DNA of 64,000 bases from Fasciolopsis buskii (Eukaryota > Platyhelminthes > Trematoda > Plagiorchiida > Fasciolidae). Below the pieces are notes generated by a model, which made no database searches, was not told the DNA's origin, and saw nothing but the letters and a program-made list of their open reading frames with translations. The stretch spans positions 1 through 64,000 of the forward strand of contig LUCM01007453.1 of NCBI GenBank assembly GCA_008360955.1, read 5' to 3'. Below are positions 47,191 to 59,760 of this stretch, piece after piece. Each line of letters begins with the position of its first letter. The stretch's first letter is position 1. Both the position numbers and the translations under genes were made by a program.

Positions 47191-47375
47191 ATCTTTTATC
47201 TTTTATCTTTTACTTCCTTTTTTAATGAAACAACAATGTACATAGATTTTCAGGAAAAAGGCCGCGGCCGACAGAGGGTTGCCGAGTGGGGAATTTGACC
47301 GGAGGTGAGAGGATTCAAATCCGCAACCTCCAAGTCCAAACGCCAGGACCTTATCCGTTCGGCCACCGCCGGCCA
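47191..47375 (-). mobile_element. tRNA-derived SINE (family 1), full-length copy
   Basis: It is the reverse complement of the SINE at 32.64 kb along its whole length. On the minus strand: A-box TGGCCGAACGGATAAGG, B-box GGATTTGAATCC (one change from consensus), the gccgcggcc body block, a tacattgttgttt segment, and an A-rich tail of repeated aaaagat units. Confidence 0.8.
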
Positions 47376-50300
47376 TAAGTAGATTTTAAAACGAAAACTC
47401 GTGTGATAGTCGCTCTCAATATAGATAAGTACATATCTTCAGTAGATCAGCAATTCTAACAGTGTTATGAAGAACATAGCGCTAATGGACTGACTTCAGC
47501 ATATGATTCTGAAGAAATGTACCAGCTAATCAAAAATACTAAGGAAACTGAAGGGAACAGCTGATTAGATCCGTTGACATTTCATCTAGAGGACACAAAG
47601 GTGCCGGCCTGCGCGGCTGATGAAGGGTGATGGAAGCTATAGGGAAGTCTATAGTGGAATCCATCATCAATCTGGGGGGATCAATGAATACCGATGGGCC
47701 ATTCAATGCTGTTTATGGAGCTCTTGTGAAAATAACAAATCAATTTAGGAACGTCATTTTGTGTTTGGCTTAATTTAGTGGCCATACTACTCCGCCACCG
47801 GGACATGTGCAAACGACAACTTCTCCTTAACCATGAGCTGCTGTGGCCACGAAGTATGACGTAACCAAGTGCCTGAGGAACCGTTCAACTGTGGTTGTAT
47901 TGTAAGTGAAGCGGCAACGAAACATTTGTTTATCCTACACCAAGGACCACTTCGCCCTCTCTGTTCAGATACTACCTTATAAAGGCAACTGTTTTAATTA
48001 CTTACTGAGCTTGTACTAATGTAGGGGCTTGTAAACGAATAAGTGGAATGAATTCTTTATTTAAATTATTTTTTCCGATGACTAATTCAAGTCTTTGTAA
48101 GCAAGTTAGCAGAGCGAGAAAATGTTGTCGAAAAATCTCGTCTTCATTGATACATCATCATACTGACACAACACTATATATGACTGAAACGAGGGGCTAC
48201 AGTAAAGGAAGCGACGGATGAGGAATATGGAGTTCACAGATGATGTGGTGCCGGTTTATCTAGACTATGGCAGTCCGCGTGATGGGCCCCTGATAAATAC
48301 CCCAGTTTTACTTATATATACCATTGTACCAGGGTGACTATGATTTACTGAAAACGAAACTGTCAGCCGACCTGTTTTTTCATATGTACTCTCTCAGGTT
48401 TGTCGAACAAAATGTGCATATTGAACCTCCACTGTTTACCAATTGTGATGTTTTACATTCACCATTGAAAAGAGTAAACGAAGTGCGTGTGTATCGTGAC
48501 ATGCTTCCTCTTCATTGGATAATAGAGTCTCGGTGCTTTAAAACGTAGACAAACAAAAAGAACGATTGCGCTTTGTTTGAGTTGAAAATGTCCTAGCTTC
48601 GGTATATGGAATACTAGTCTTCAATTTCCCTTTGCACTGCTGAAAATGTGCAAAGGGGGCACTGTTAGGTTTCATTCAAAGCAACCTCTAAATATCTAAG
48701 GAATTCTATTCAATTGCTTTTATGTTGCATGAAGAAGAACGGTTGGGCAGACGGCGAAGGAGCAATGAATTTGAGACAAATCACTAGAAGACTAGAAGAA
48801 ATTGTGAGTCTCAAGTATAGCTTGAAAAGAATCCCATCATCAGTGTATCCTAAAGAACTAACGGAGAACCTTGCTGATGAATTCCTGATGTGACTGTAAA
48901 TAAAGCAGAAAACAGAAACATGCCTAAATTATTTGTTTATATTTTGCCAATGATATGTATTTTCTTCGACCCGTTCGACTACACCAAATCCATGCGTCTT
49001 TCGCGTTTGGCAGGGCTCAGAAAACAAGCGATATCTACTCAGTATTTAGGGCGACAGCCGAAGGCGTGAATTCACATTTTTCCGGTGATTCAGTCTCGCT
49101 TTCGATGCTAAGTGGAGCCATCATAGACCTATTCCATTCTAACTGCACGTATATCATTTAACTCATTTTAACTGATCGCTCGAGATGCGGTTTACTCATC
49201 AGTGTACCACATTATGAGCATCGATTGACTTCAGAACAGAATGAATGATAGAACAAAAAAATGTAATAGGTTAATGAGAACATGTTTTTCTGAGCTCTAA
49301 CCGGCCATCCCTCTTCATACGACTTAACCTTTCTTTGCTGAAATCAACCCGCATCACTGATCATATGCGGTCATTTTCAGTCTGAAAATGATCCATTTGT
49401 GGGTTTAAATTTGGAGCAAGATGAAGGCCTCCCAAATTCGGGTCGATTTTAAACTAGTTGCATCTGCCAAAGAAAGGACAACTAGATTGTCTGCGAAAAA
49501 TGTGTACCACAGGTGCGAATGACAACTAAAACATCCGTGACATCCGTGACTACTGCGAATAGTGATTGAATCGACTCCCGTTGCGTGAAACTGAGGTAAG
49601 TCGAGCATGGATGCACTTTCCCGAATACTTCCAGATGCCGGTTTCTGGATTTTGCCATTCGGGTAGGAAAGCTGACTTTCTCTCGAGCGATAAACAGGGT
49701 TCTCTCAATTTTGATAAGGAAGTAACAAACCAGTCACCGTATTTGACATCTCAGACGAACAACCACGCGTCACTTGCAAACTCAGTATCAATGTGCTAGC
49801 ATAATAGATTGGCTGTTTAATTTCACGTATGCTTCTTCGCATTCCAATATCCTATTGAGTTTACTAAGTGCTTGATCACGAGGACCATTCATTTCTTTCG
49901 GTGTTTTTCGCATCATGTGGGAAGTTGACCGGTGACCTTTTATATATTCTAGACGAAAAAAATAGACTCATTAAGCAGACGTTCTGAAATTACCCGGCAG
50001 TTGATAGACCACGTTATACGTACTTTTCTGATGCTTGTTCTCTTCGTTTTTGAAGCACATTGGTCATGTGATTATTATCTTATTTCACGTCGCGTTTGGT
50101 TCACGCAGTCGGAATTTCTTGTGCTACGGAATGCCAACTGGGTGCGTTTGCGTTCGAACGCGTTCATGAAAACTACTCGAATAGTGGAACGATTCTAAGT
50201 AGAAATCATCCAACACAGTAACAGATACATGCACGGTCACTCGCACCTGTCATCGGGAATATGACATCCCTAGAACAAAGAAACTAAGATGTATAACGAA

Positions 50301-53300
50301 TTGTGTCGTTTCCCCAAAATAATTCACTCAAGACATATGATCTTCGAGATACCTGTACAAGTGAGTTGTAAATAACTTTTAGCTTCGCTTCCATTTTCCA
50401 CATACGGAATAAGTAAAAATGACCCATGACGTTTTGGGTTCCCTGTTGCAAAGCCTCCGTGTGCTAAACCGCAGGAATCCGTTGGTGGCACTGTAGCTCT
50501 GCGAGCGATGCTGGTCAGTAAAATATTTTATTTCAGCAGAAGCGTGTGAACTGTACCTTTTGGTTATGAACTATTCCAAAAGCCGTTGAGATGACGGGCC
50601 CCTGACCCGATTGGCCAAACGGCTTATGAAATACAGGGCCGGTTACGGGCTGCCAACAATTTGTGAATAGATTCTCACACTGACCCGTTGAAGCCACGGC
50701 CTTCTGACCAAGGCCTAAGAGTTAAACTCTATTGGACATCGCTGTACTTTGCTTTGGGAAACCGAGTAGGGCCAAACTCAGAGATCATAAATTATTTTGG
50801 GTAATTAATGATGTAAAGAATGTGCCATGCTGAATTACTGAATATGAGGAATCTTACGGTATTATTATTTTCCGGTTTCTTGGCATCGTGTCCGTCTATC
50901 GCCACGTGTACGGTAACACTAAATTTTTAGTAAGATTTGAATTCAATTTGTAAAAGCTATTTCTGACTTGTATCTGTTGCTTCTGAAACGTGTACTAAAT
51001 ATGTATTTACCGATGTTATCATACATGTAACAGTAGCTGGGAAAAGTCCGCACCTGGACACTCAAGAGACTTATGCGTAGGCTTTCGCACGCGCCGGCTG
51101 TGTGCAGACCCGAATGTAATTTTAGAGGGTGCCAAGAACCAATAAGAGTCAAACCCAGTTGAGGCGAGGACAAAAAAATCGAGACCTGTTACGAAACGGG
51201 AGATGGTGCGCATGCGTGGGTGTGTATTAGCGGCTTGCGTATGTCTGCAGCTATCTGTCGGACTGATCGTCACCCGGTAAGCAAGGTTGAACGCAAAGAT
51301 ATCAAACTAGAGACGCACGGGACCATTGATAACATAATCAATTCCTTTATTATTGCACAATGAATGCCGTCCTGCTACGAAAATATCTTCAAAGTTGATC
51401 CATTAATTAATAGCTTTTTCAGGTGGCAAGCCAAGACAACACCACCAGTGGAGTCAATAAAAATGTTTTATTTGTACGACTATATTTTAGAAAGGCATAA
51501 AAATTAAAATGCCCGAACGAATAAGGTGCTACAGAAGAAGTTCGGTTAAGGTATTTTTGGTAACACTAACCTTAGTTGCCGAGGATCCACTTGAAAACAG
51601 TAGGGGAAAATATTACCCATAACCTGAACATCAGAGTATTATTGATAGTCCCAATTGCTGTAATAATGAACAGGAACAGTATAAACTTTAGTATTATCAT
51701 CTTCAGGTCTGTCGACAGGACAGGCTTGGATTGTTTTTGTGGAAGGACACAGGGAACAGAAAAATTGCTCGTACGTTCATTAGTAGACAGAAGTCTGGTT
51801 GAAATGGACGAAAATCAGGAATAATTTTGGTACATCCGAGGCAGGTTTCAAGGAGTAATGTATGCTGTCAAATTTCAGAAGTTAGAGTGGAAGCAAATCA
51901 GTAAATGAGCAGTCAGTGGTTAGCGCGTAGGATGAAAAAGCTGAGAATCTGAAGTGATGTAAGTGGTATACCCAATATTATTGGTCAATCAATTCGGATT
52001 GGGTAAATCTGAAATCTACTGCTGATTGCATTTTCAGCTTTATTGCTCGGAAGTTTACGCTTTCAGAGATAATGCAGTGTTCAGTTGAAAAACTATCCAT
52101 GAAGCCTTAAGCAAAATACCTTCTTTTGCATAACCAATCTACTCGTTTGGTAATGCTTGGCCCTCTGAAAGCAAGACCGTACTATTTTCTTCAGGTTGTT
52201 TGTTCTTGTCAACCGCACTCCAACTCAGATTATTCATTGATTAATTGGATTTTATTTTGAGGAAACATTCGTCTTGGTCAACGTTTCCACTGGACATGGA
52301 TGTAAATTTATTCCACGCATTGGTTTACCAACATACAACAGTTTTGCTGACAGATAACCAACTTCAGACGGAAAGCGAAGTATGCAGTTTGGGAACTAAT
52401 TGCAATGCATTCCATGGAGGCAACTGATCACATTGTTTTCGTTCTTGTTCGGAGTCGACCGCGTAGATTACATGATCTTTATGCTTCAGCCGTTGCGGGA
52501 AGGGAGATGAGGATGCCGACTAAGTGTGGGAGACGAAAATATACAGCTTCTCGGGTGGTTTACGCATTCGAAGTAGTTGGCCTTCCACTGGTATCCTAGT
52601 CTGGATGGGAGTGTGTTAGAAATTTCCCTGTTTGCCTGAAAGTCCCTTGAAAACCAACTGTTTGTGAACAAAAAATGGTCACATAACTAGCGTATATCGT
52701 CAGCTGTTCGAGCCGTGCACATTCACTGAGTTACCTTCAAAAGTTTTTATACCATCTTCACAGTTTGCCGACCCTATTGAGCGAATAATCGGTCGTTACA
52801 CGGTTTAGCTTTGCCAAACTTGGGATGGGTACTAGAAGTTTATTTTTAGTTTGGCTTATAACCTGGCTGAACAAAATTCTGAACTGCTGCAAACTAAAAC
52901 TTTACGAAAGACCGAGAGTTTTTGCATTTCCTTATCCTATATTCCATTGGGAATGGGACTGCTTCCATGACAGTGCTTTTGAGCCGGTAAATGGCTGATC
53001 GCGGAAAGATTTGAACCCTTATTGCGTTCATCTGAAAGTCACCAGTTGGGACATGTTGCGTTTTTGATTTTAATCAAATGAGTGAAAAACCATCCTTCTC
53101 ATAAATGTGTGAATCCTGCGAGAAGGACAGGCATTGGCCTCGAATATTATATGACACGCCTTAGTTGATTGAGCAAATTGGTCTCGGTATATGAACTGCA
53201 TAAAAAGAGAGTGAAACTGAAGGAGTTTGGTGAAGAGCCTGATATTGTGGTCTTCAAAGATTTGATGTTTAGCAGTGTTAGAGGAGCACGCGACAGAAAA

Positions 53301-53640
53301 TGGCTGATCGGAGACATAAATAATCTTCTGATTTGCGATTTCTGTTGAAAAAGGGGAAGATCGTCTAGATTTTGGAAATCAATGCGGCAACAGTTACATT
53401 TACTCATCATCGCTATCATCTGAAGGATTACATTTGAATCTGAGAAATTTATAGCTATGTTGAAAGTGATAGATTACAAAGGGATGCTAACCCATGCATG
53501 GATGTCACTAACAGTTTGGTAATGTGTGTAGCGTCTGATGTGCTACCAGCCCTCATCCAAGGGCTTTGAACACGTCTCATATAAGTGGATAAGCAAATAA
53601 AGGTGGTCCACATGGTCTGTGAGTTTGAGTGTGGCCGGTC
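47376..53640. other. Unassigned intergenic DNA
   Basis: Over 6 kb with no gene or clear repeat. A B-box-like GGGTTCAAATC occurs on the minus strand near 53020 with a weak A-box, not enough to call. Plus ORFs 48324-48548, 51576-51824 and 52405-52599 are short and unassigned. Confidence 0.3.
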
Positions 53641-53906
53641 CCAACTACTCTAGCGACAATAATCGTGAAACCGGTCGTGTGAACTCGGGCAAATTTTGTA
53701 CACTCATCCAAATACTAATTGCTAGTTCCATATATACATATGTATATTCTGGGGCGTTCTGCCCTCGTTCCTAAGGTAGGCTCAGCCCAACTGACAAACA
53801 ATTATCAACGAATCGCATTTGTCGTTCTTCTGTGGACTCTTCGACGAACAACTTCCCTGCACACTCCTGATGCCACAAATCCGATTCTGGTGATATATAT
53901 ATATAC
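53641..53906 (+). mobile_element. TA-tailed hammerhead repeat, copy 6
   Basis: Order on the plus strand: hammerhead remnant (53646-53682), caaattttgtacactcatcc, a short TA block, ggcgttctgccctcgttcct, cagcccaactgacaaac, tgtggactcttcgacgaa, ttccctgcacactcctgatg, gattctggtga, and a TA run at 53893-53906. It links the blocks seen separately in copies 1 to 4, so it gives the best view of the full unit. Confidence 0.7.
53646..53682 (+). ncRNA. Decayed hammerhead ribozyme
   Basis: Helix II remnant (GCGACAATAATCGT), GAA, ACCGGTC (53670-53676) and the first bases of helix I (GTGTGA) remain. The CTGANGA core has become CTACTCTA. Inactive. Confidence 0.5.
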
Positions 53907-56249
53907 TTACATAATGAAAGCAATATTCGGTACAGACGGCAACTAATCGCCAAACGACGACTACAAGACTGAAGTAATATGAGAGATATGAGGAGGAAAA
54001 GAGAATATCCAATGAATATTTCGTATTTGTAGAGATAATTTTATTGGGTGCAGAATAAACTGTAGCTGTATCAAAATATCCTGAGATCTTGGTTTGAGGT
54101 TGGTCCTTTTTACCAAAATGATCGAACGTGAAACAACGGGAACACGAAAATTGCATATCATTCCTCTTCCCATTTCAGTCAAAGACAACCTGAAAAGATT
54201 AATGGGGGAGGGGGAATTATCCTTGATTGTTCATTATCACGTTTTATGATAACGCACGTGCATCACCGAACGAATGCCTCGAGGGGATTTCATTTCGTAA
54301 CTAGCACGTGCAAGGTGGAGACGTTGCCTCTGCTATACGGATGAGTATGATCTGCAGCGCAACCACGTATGATGCTGCCACTCTAAAGATGTCTTTACTA
54401 GCTGTTAATGTTGTAATAACGATAATAATAAATTACTTTTCCCCAAGATCCTACTCAAGTAATAAGTGATTTGCGACTACCGTGTAGCTTAAGTTGGGAC
54501 ACACTGTGAAGTTTACCACCGTCATTCATAGAAGTCTGAATGACAGCACCCAGGGTGGTTATCTTGAATGTTTATGAAACACGTGTATAAAATTCGTGGA
54601 TTAACATACAGAGTGAACAAAAGGCATTTACATCACTCTAGCGGACTGATATAGTCCCATCGAGATAGTCTTGTTGCGTGAATAGTCATAATCGAACCAT
54701 GCTTGGATGACCAACACTGCTTTGATAAAACTAAATCCCTGTCAATGACATACGCAGAGCTTTTCGCCCGACTAAAAATGTCTCCAGTGGTGTCCTGCAT
54801 ACTTTGTAGATGCCTTCAGGACGAATAACTTAAGCGATTTCTTCGTTAACTCTGTTTATGCAGATCGTTTTTCAATGAAGATTTATTTCACAAATTCATC
54901 ATCCACCTACCTCAATGTGGCCGTTTGTTTTGACACATTCAGGTCACAGTCGACACAACTCTAATTGTAAATTGGAAAGCTATATGGTCAGATTGATGAG
55001 TATTGTAGAAAACATTGTACTAGAAATTCACGACAACTATTCATTCACCCCGACAATTGCGAAATCAAGTTTTGGTACTCTGATACGAGTGAACAACCGG
55101 TGTGATTGGTTATAAAATACTACAAGAGTTTGTCAGATTGGAACTGGTCACTGGTTAGTTATTATTAGCAAACGCATTACAATTATTATTATTATTATTA
55201 TCAGTAATTGGAAGTTTGTTATTCGAGGTAAAACATTCGATGTAATTACAAAAGCAGTTGTGTTTGAAACGTCACATGGAGTAACCATCTCTCACAGATC
55301 TCTAATTTCCTAGTCGAATCCTGATAATTCTGTTCTTTTTTCATTATTTTACCACTTGTCCAGCAAAATTGCTAGAAATCGTTTTGCTCAACGCATAACG
55401 TCAGTCAATCGGCACGACGTAAGTGACTCTTTCTTATGTTGGAGACAAAATATAGCCAAATTGTTTATTGCTGCTCCTGACAATGCTGCCAACTGCTGTA
55501 ATCATGAATTTCATCAATCGCACACAAAAAACTACCACTACTGCTACCATCAAACATGCCATTAAAAATAATGAACATTTTTTTCTAAAATAAACAATTC
55601 CGTTGGAGGTAAATTATTCTACCTACATCCACTCTGACAATCCATAGCAATTTTCTAGTTCGAATTCCCTTTTGACACTCAGCAGCAAGGGTTAAACTTA
55701 TCGAGTAATTTGCGTACGAAATAGTACTTTGTAGGTGTACTCTTGATCAAACACATTTTATAATAATTTTATAATAAAACAAAGTCGATTACTCTGACCT
55801 CAGCGTGCTTGGTGTGAGCGGAAACGGACTACCAACTCATCAGTGATACTAGTTTTTGTGAAAGGAAACAGCTGACCGATGAACAAAGAGGTAATTTGGT
55901 CTCAAACGTCCATTACACCGAGGCCTGATAAAGGTAAACGGTTGCGCATGACAATATTGAACTACCGGGAATATGTAGCTGTCTTCAGCAGTGGTAGGAA
56001 GGGTATTAATTTTCTGCTGAAGAACACTTACTAACAGTGCAAAACAAATGGCATGCACTTGACTGAACAGCAGGCATTTGAAGATCACTCATGTAACAGT
56101 AAATATTGGTTTCTTAGAGAAATTCCCTATAGGTTATGGTCAGTTATCCATCTTTTTAAAGTTCTTAAACTGGTTTGTCACTTACCCATCTGAGAGTCAG
56201 GGCATGCTGACAGAAACCTACAGGAAGTTTGGAAATTTGCTATATGATC
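53907..56249. other. Unassigned intergenic DNA
   Basis: No gene recognised. A short ATT triplet run lies at about 55183-55201. Confidence 0.35.
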
Positions 56250-56425
56250 AATTTATTCATTTATTTTTTATTTCGTTTATTAGTGAAACAATAGTGTATA
56301 TCGGTTCCGGGAAAGGGACATCGACCAACAGACGGATGCTAACGGGGGGAGTTAACTGGGATGGGAGAGTTCGACCAAGCGACCTTCAGAGTGGAATGGC
56401 GTGATATCGACCGGCTGAACACTGC
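56250..56425 (-). mobile_element. Diverged tRNA-derived SINE (family 1-like)
   Basis: It is the same order as the 47.19-kb SINE but much changed: T-rich start, gaaacaatagtgtatat, gggaaaggGacatcgacc, cagacggatgct, and a weakened B-box (GGTCGAACTC on the minus strand). Confidence 0.45.
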
Positions 56426-58320
56426 GCGTTTGAAGAAACGTCTAATTTCGACATAATAAAACTCGGATTTTCATCTTCGGCAAACCGAACTCGTGGGACT
56501 TCAGAAATCTCAACTCTTGTTAAAACTAGATTCACGGATAGCAACATCAAGCAATAAATCCAAGGCAAATGCTGTGTGAAGATAAGAAAACGCTTAAATG
56601 TAAAGAAAGAGGATTGCCGTTTTTCATTGCGCAACAGGCCAATTCCCTTTTTTGTCAAAGGGCTGGAGTGGTCGATTGCATTTAACGATTGCTGAGGTTT
56701 GAGTCCCGCGATGCGATACGCGCATTAAGCCAAATAGCAATGCAGAACTCAACAACGGTTTTCCGGTGCCTCGAGTTCCTCCAATTAAATCTAAACCAAA
56801 ATATGTGCGCAAAGATATCTGTTCATGCGACAAACAACGAAAAAGATATTCACTAGCAAATTCATTAAAAAAGTTGACTTAAAGCGGAAGAAAAGCTCCC
56901 AATGAAGAAGACAGCATAAAAGTTATGCAATGAAAAGGCGTTTAACACGGATGTCTTAACTTTTGGGAGCAAACATTGCAACGATCAATTGGCAATAAAC
57001 CAATAATCAAGAGTTAATTAAAACGAGACTTCCAGAAGAAAAGAATTTTGTGGGACTTCAGTAGTAAATGACGTAGCCAGGAACTATACTTCTGTTTTTG
57101 CTGTCCTCTTTTCGTCTATTAAAAGGATATTTATTGAGTATGATGAGAGTTGTTGACTGCCAAACACCGTTGGAATTAGTACTGCTCGAATGGTGATCCA
57201 ACGATCTAACTTTCTTGGACGCAACTACGCATATATATTGCGGATTTTCCACTCAATCGAAAAGACTCATTCTTGCCGGTTGATAGGCTTTTCTTGAGTG
57301 TATCTCATCGGCTAGAATGTCTTTTCCATCCTTATTAACTACTAGCATACACGTTCCATTTAAAAATAATCTGTTAAAGCACTTGTCCGTCATTCTCGGA
57401 TCCACGTTCCTATCTGTGTACTTTGCATTCATAAATCGTGGCTGAAACGACATGTTGCGGATGAGATCACACCCGTCGAAGGCTTTGGTGCACACCGACG
57501 GGCCAGACCTTCCAGCACTAAGAAACTGTAGAGGATGTGGCCACATACACTCTTCTTGTCTATGCAAGTTTGAACATATTCATTCCAGTTCATTAACTGG
57601 TACCGACTACCTACCTATTCAGTGCCAATTATTTTGTCAACATAAGAGCGCCGTTATAACAAATCAGTAAGTCTTTTTTCGATTCTATTCAAATTCTACT
57701 AGTCCCGTTCCTGGAACATAATTTACACATCCCCGTTTCGATTCTGACCCTCAACATATTTGTTCTGACCGCTAATGTGGTTGGCCTAATCCACTCCACT
57801 TTAAACGGAATTATTATCAGTCACCCGGAGTTGGTTTCTCATAAACTAATTGGTCCGGTCTCGACCACTGATAATTGTCTGCTACTTTTGAAGCCCTAGG
57901 TCTAATCCTTTACCGTTTCTCATTTCTTAAGATTGCGCTACCGAATAAAATAGGTCTACTTGATTTTACTGGAAGAAATATTCTGCCTCACAGATTTTTT
58001 CTGTGCTGGCTAGTGATTTTCTTTCACTCCCTAAGTGAGGAAGCAAACCCTTTCATAAGTATACTCAGTCTGATTTTCGATTTTTGCTGTCCCCATGTGA
58101 AAAACTTTTCGCTGAAACGGCCTTCTTGCTCCATCGACTTTAAAGGCTTTCATTGTTTTTATCAAATAAAATAACAAGAGTAGGTTTACCATTCCTCAGC
58201 TGACTCATTTTCAGCTACAACAGACGAAAAACTGTAGAACGAAATTCGGCTTTTATGTGGACAGAATACGAAGCCAGTTGTTTTGTAGCTAAGAAAAATT
58301 TAAACTGAACATTTATCTAC
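56426..58320. other. Unassigned; may hold the 5' part of the next LINE
   Basis: No gene recognised. A minus ORF at 57253-57567 is unassigned. From about 57.7 kb the plus strand becomes rich in C and T, continuing into the LINE remnant. Confidence 0.3.
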
Positions 58321-58329
58321 CCGCATAAT

Positions 58330-59760
58330 GACTTGGAAGTTTCTCAGGTGCCAAATGAATTAGCTAACATGACACCGTTCTCCAGGAAAGAAGCCTTCCG
58401 ACTTTTGTTTGCCCAAAGTAACTGCAGATATACTTCCCGACGGTCTTCTTTCACTGCTTCTAACGTACGATTCAGATGCTATGATGAACTCGTTTACTTT
58501 TCAAAGTATCTTTATGTATACATTCCATTCCCGACTACTGCAGATCAGTCATCACCGTTCGTATCCCCAAACTTTCTAGCTGCAATTTTCTAGCCAAGCG
58601 TCTTCATTTCAATAAACCTTCGTGCTGCTTTCTTAAACTAATGGAAACTGTCGCCCTCGTGCTTCTAACCACTTCCATTAGTGCTAGTGACGGCTCCTTA
58701 TAGATTATTTCTAAGCCGAAAAGGTCCAATTTGCCCTTGCCGTTTAGTCGGCTTTTATATCACAAATTCCTTGGATTCATCTGCAAAACCTGTCCAATAT
58801 GTTTTATTGGACTTTTCATCCAACCTTTAATCTGTCTTACGGCCCTATTCCTTCGCAAACTGAGCAGTTCGGTTGCCTCAAGCACCTAATGGCTAGGATA
58901 TCGGATTGTATAATCGACAGAGCACATTGCATCAGACTGGGAGGAAATATATATACATATATATTGTTGGTACATAATTTCCGCGTCGTCCAAGGATCTA
59001 CTTTTCCCCCTCGTCTGCTTTCAGCGTACATTGCTGACCTATCATTGAGTTGCGTGCAGAGAATTTCCGCAACTTTTACAACAGACTGCCTCTTAATCAC
59101 ATATTTTCCGTTTGTTTTGGTTTACATCTTAATTTTGTCAAAATTCATCTAGCTTGCGGTCATTCGTTCTCGGTCGGCTTACTCGCCTGAACCTCTTTCA
59201 TTAATACGGAGCCAATTCCAAAGGTTGGTAACTTGAGGTGACCAACATATATTTGCAATTGAATAAAGAAACTTACAGACCGTCGTTTCACGTAAACAGA
59301 CTATAGTATATCCGGGTTATGCAAAATGCTGTCTTGTTTTTGTTTATCAGTCTACTTTTTCCGCATTCCCGTACTATTCGCCTGCCACATTTGGTGGTTT
59401 GTTGAAAAATACATCAGAATCCCTCATCGAGGTCTGTCTGTACCCTTCTTACTACTGAAGAAACTATCCACCCAACTGTGTGATGCACATTTGTATGTGG
59501 AAAGCTTGCATCCAAACTCCTTTCGGATTCTTTGCATATTTTTCAATCATCTTTCAAAAGGTCGCGTTGACGCTGTGACTAGTTCTGCCTTGCTCTCCAA
59601 ACATTTCCTTTAAATATCTTTGGGAACTCAGCTACGTCTTACTTAGCGCGAGTTCTCGCCAATGGCGATTAAGTCGTAGCTGGCTTTCGCCACAACCTCT
59701 CATAACCATAGGTTTGTGCATCAATGTCTTACCCTCTGTTTTAAACAAGTGTCCATTTTT
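58330..59760 (+). mobile_element. Decayed LINE, CR1/Rex-like reverse transcriptase
   Basis: Plus-strand frames give ITNSLDSSAKPVQYVLLDFS then SNL (about 58760-58820; RT motif A, 'VFLDFSSAFN'), IIDRAHCIRLGGN (about 58907-58950), VVQGSTFPPRLLSAYIADLS (about 58990-59050; motif B, 'GVPQGSVLSPLLFSLYIADL') and FTTDCLLI (motif C, 'YADDCLLI'). The tail ORF 59326-59613 reads FACHIWWF, LSTQLCDAHLYVES and LHPNSF, in the expected position after RT. Many stops. A different lineage from the CR1-like copy at 6.9-9.4 kb. Confidence 0.6.

Noticed and set aside
52985..53055. B-box-like GGGTTCAAATC on the minus strand
   Set aside because: The A-box is poor and the flanks match no other SINE here.
56660..56720. 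tRNA-like A and B box pair on the plus strand
   Set aside because: No cloverleaf pairing and no second copy in the window, so it may be chance.
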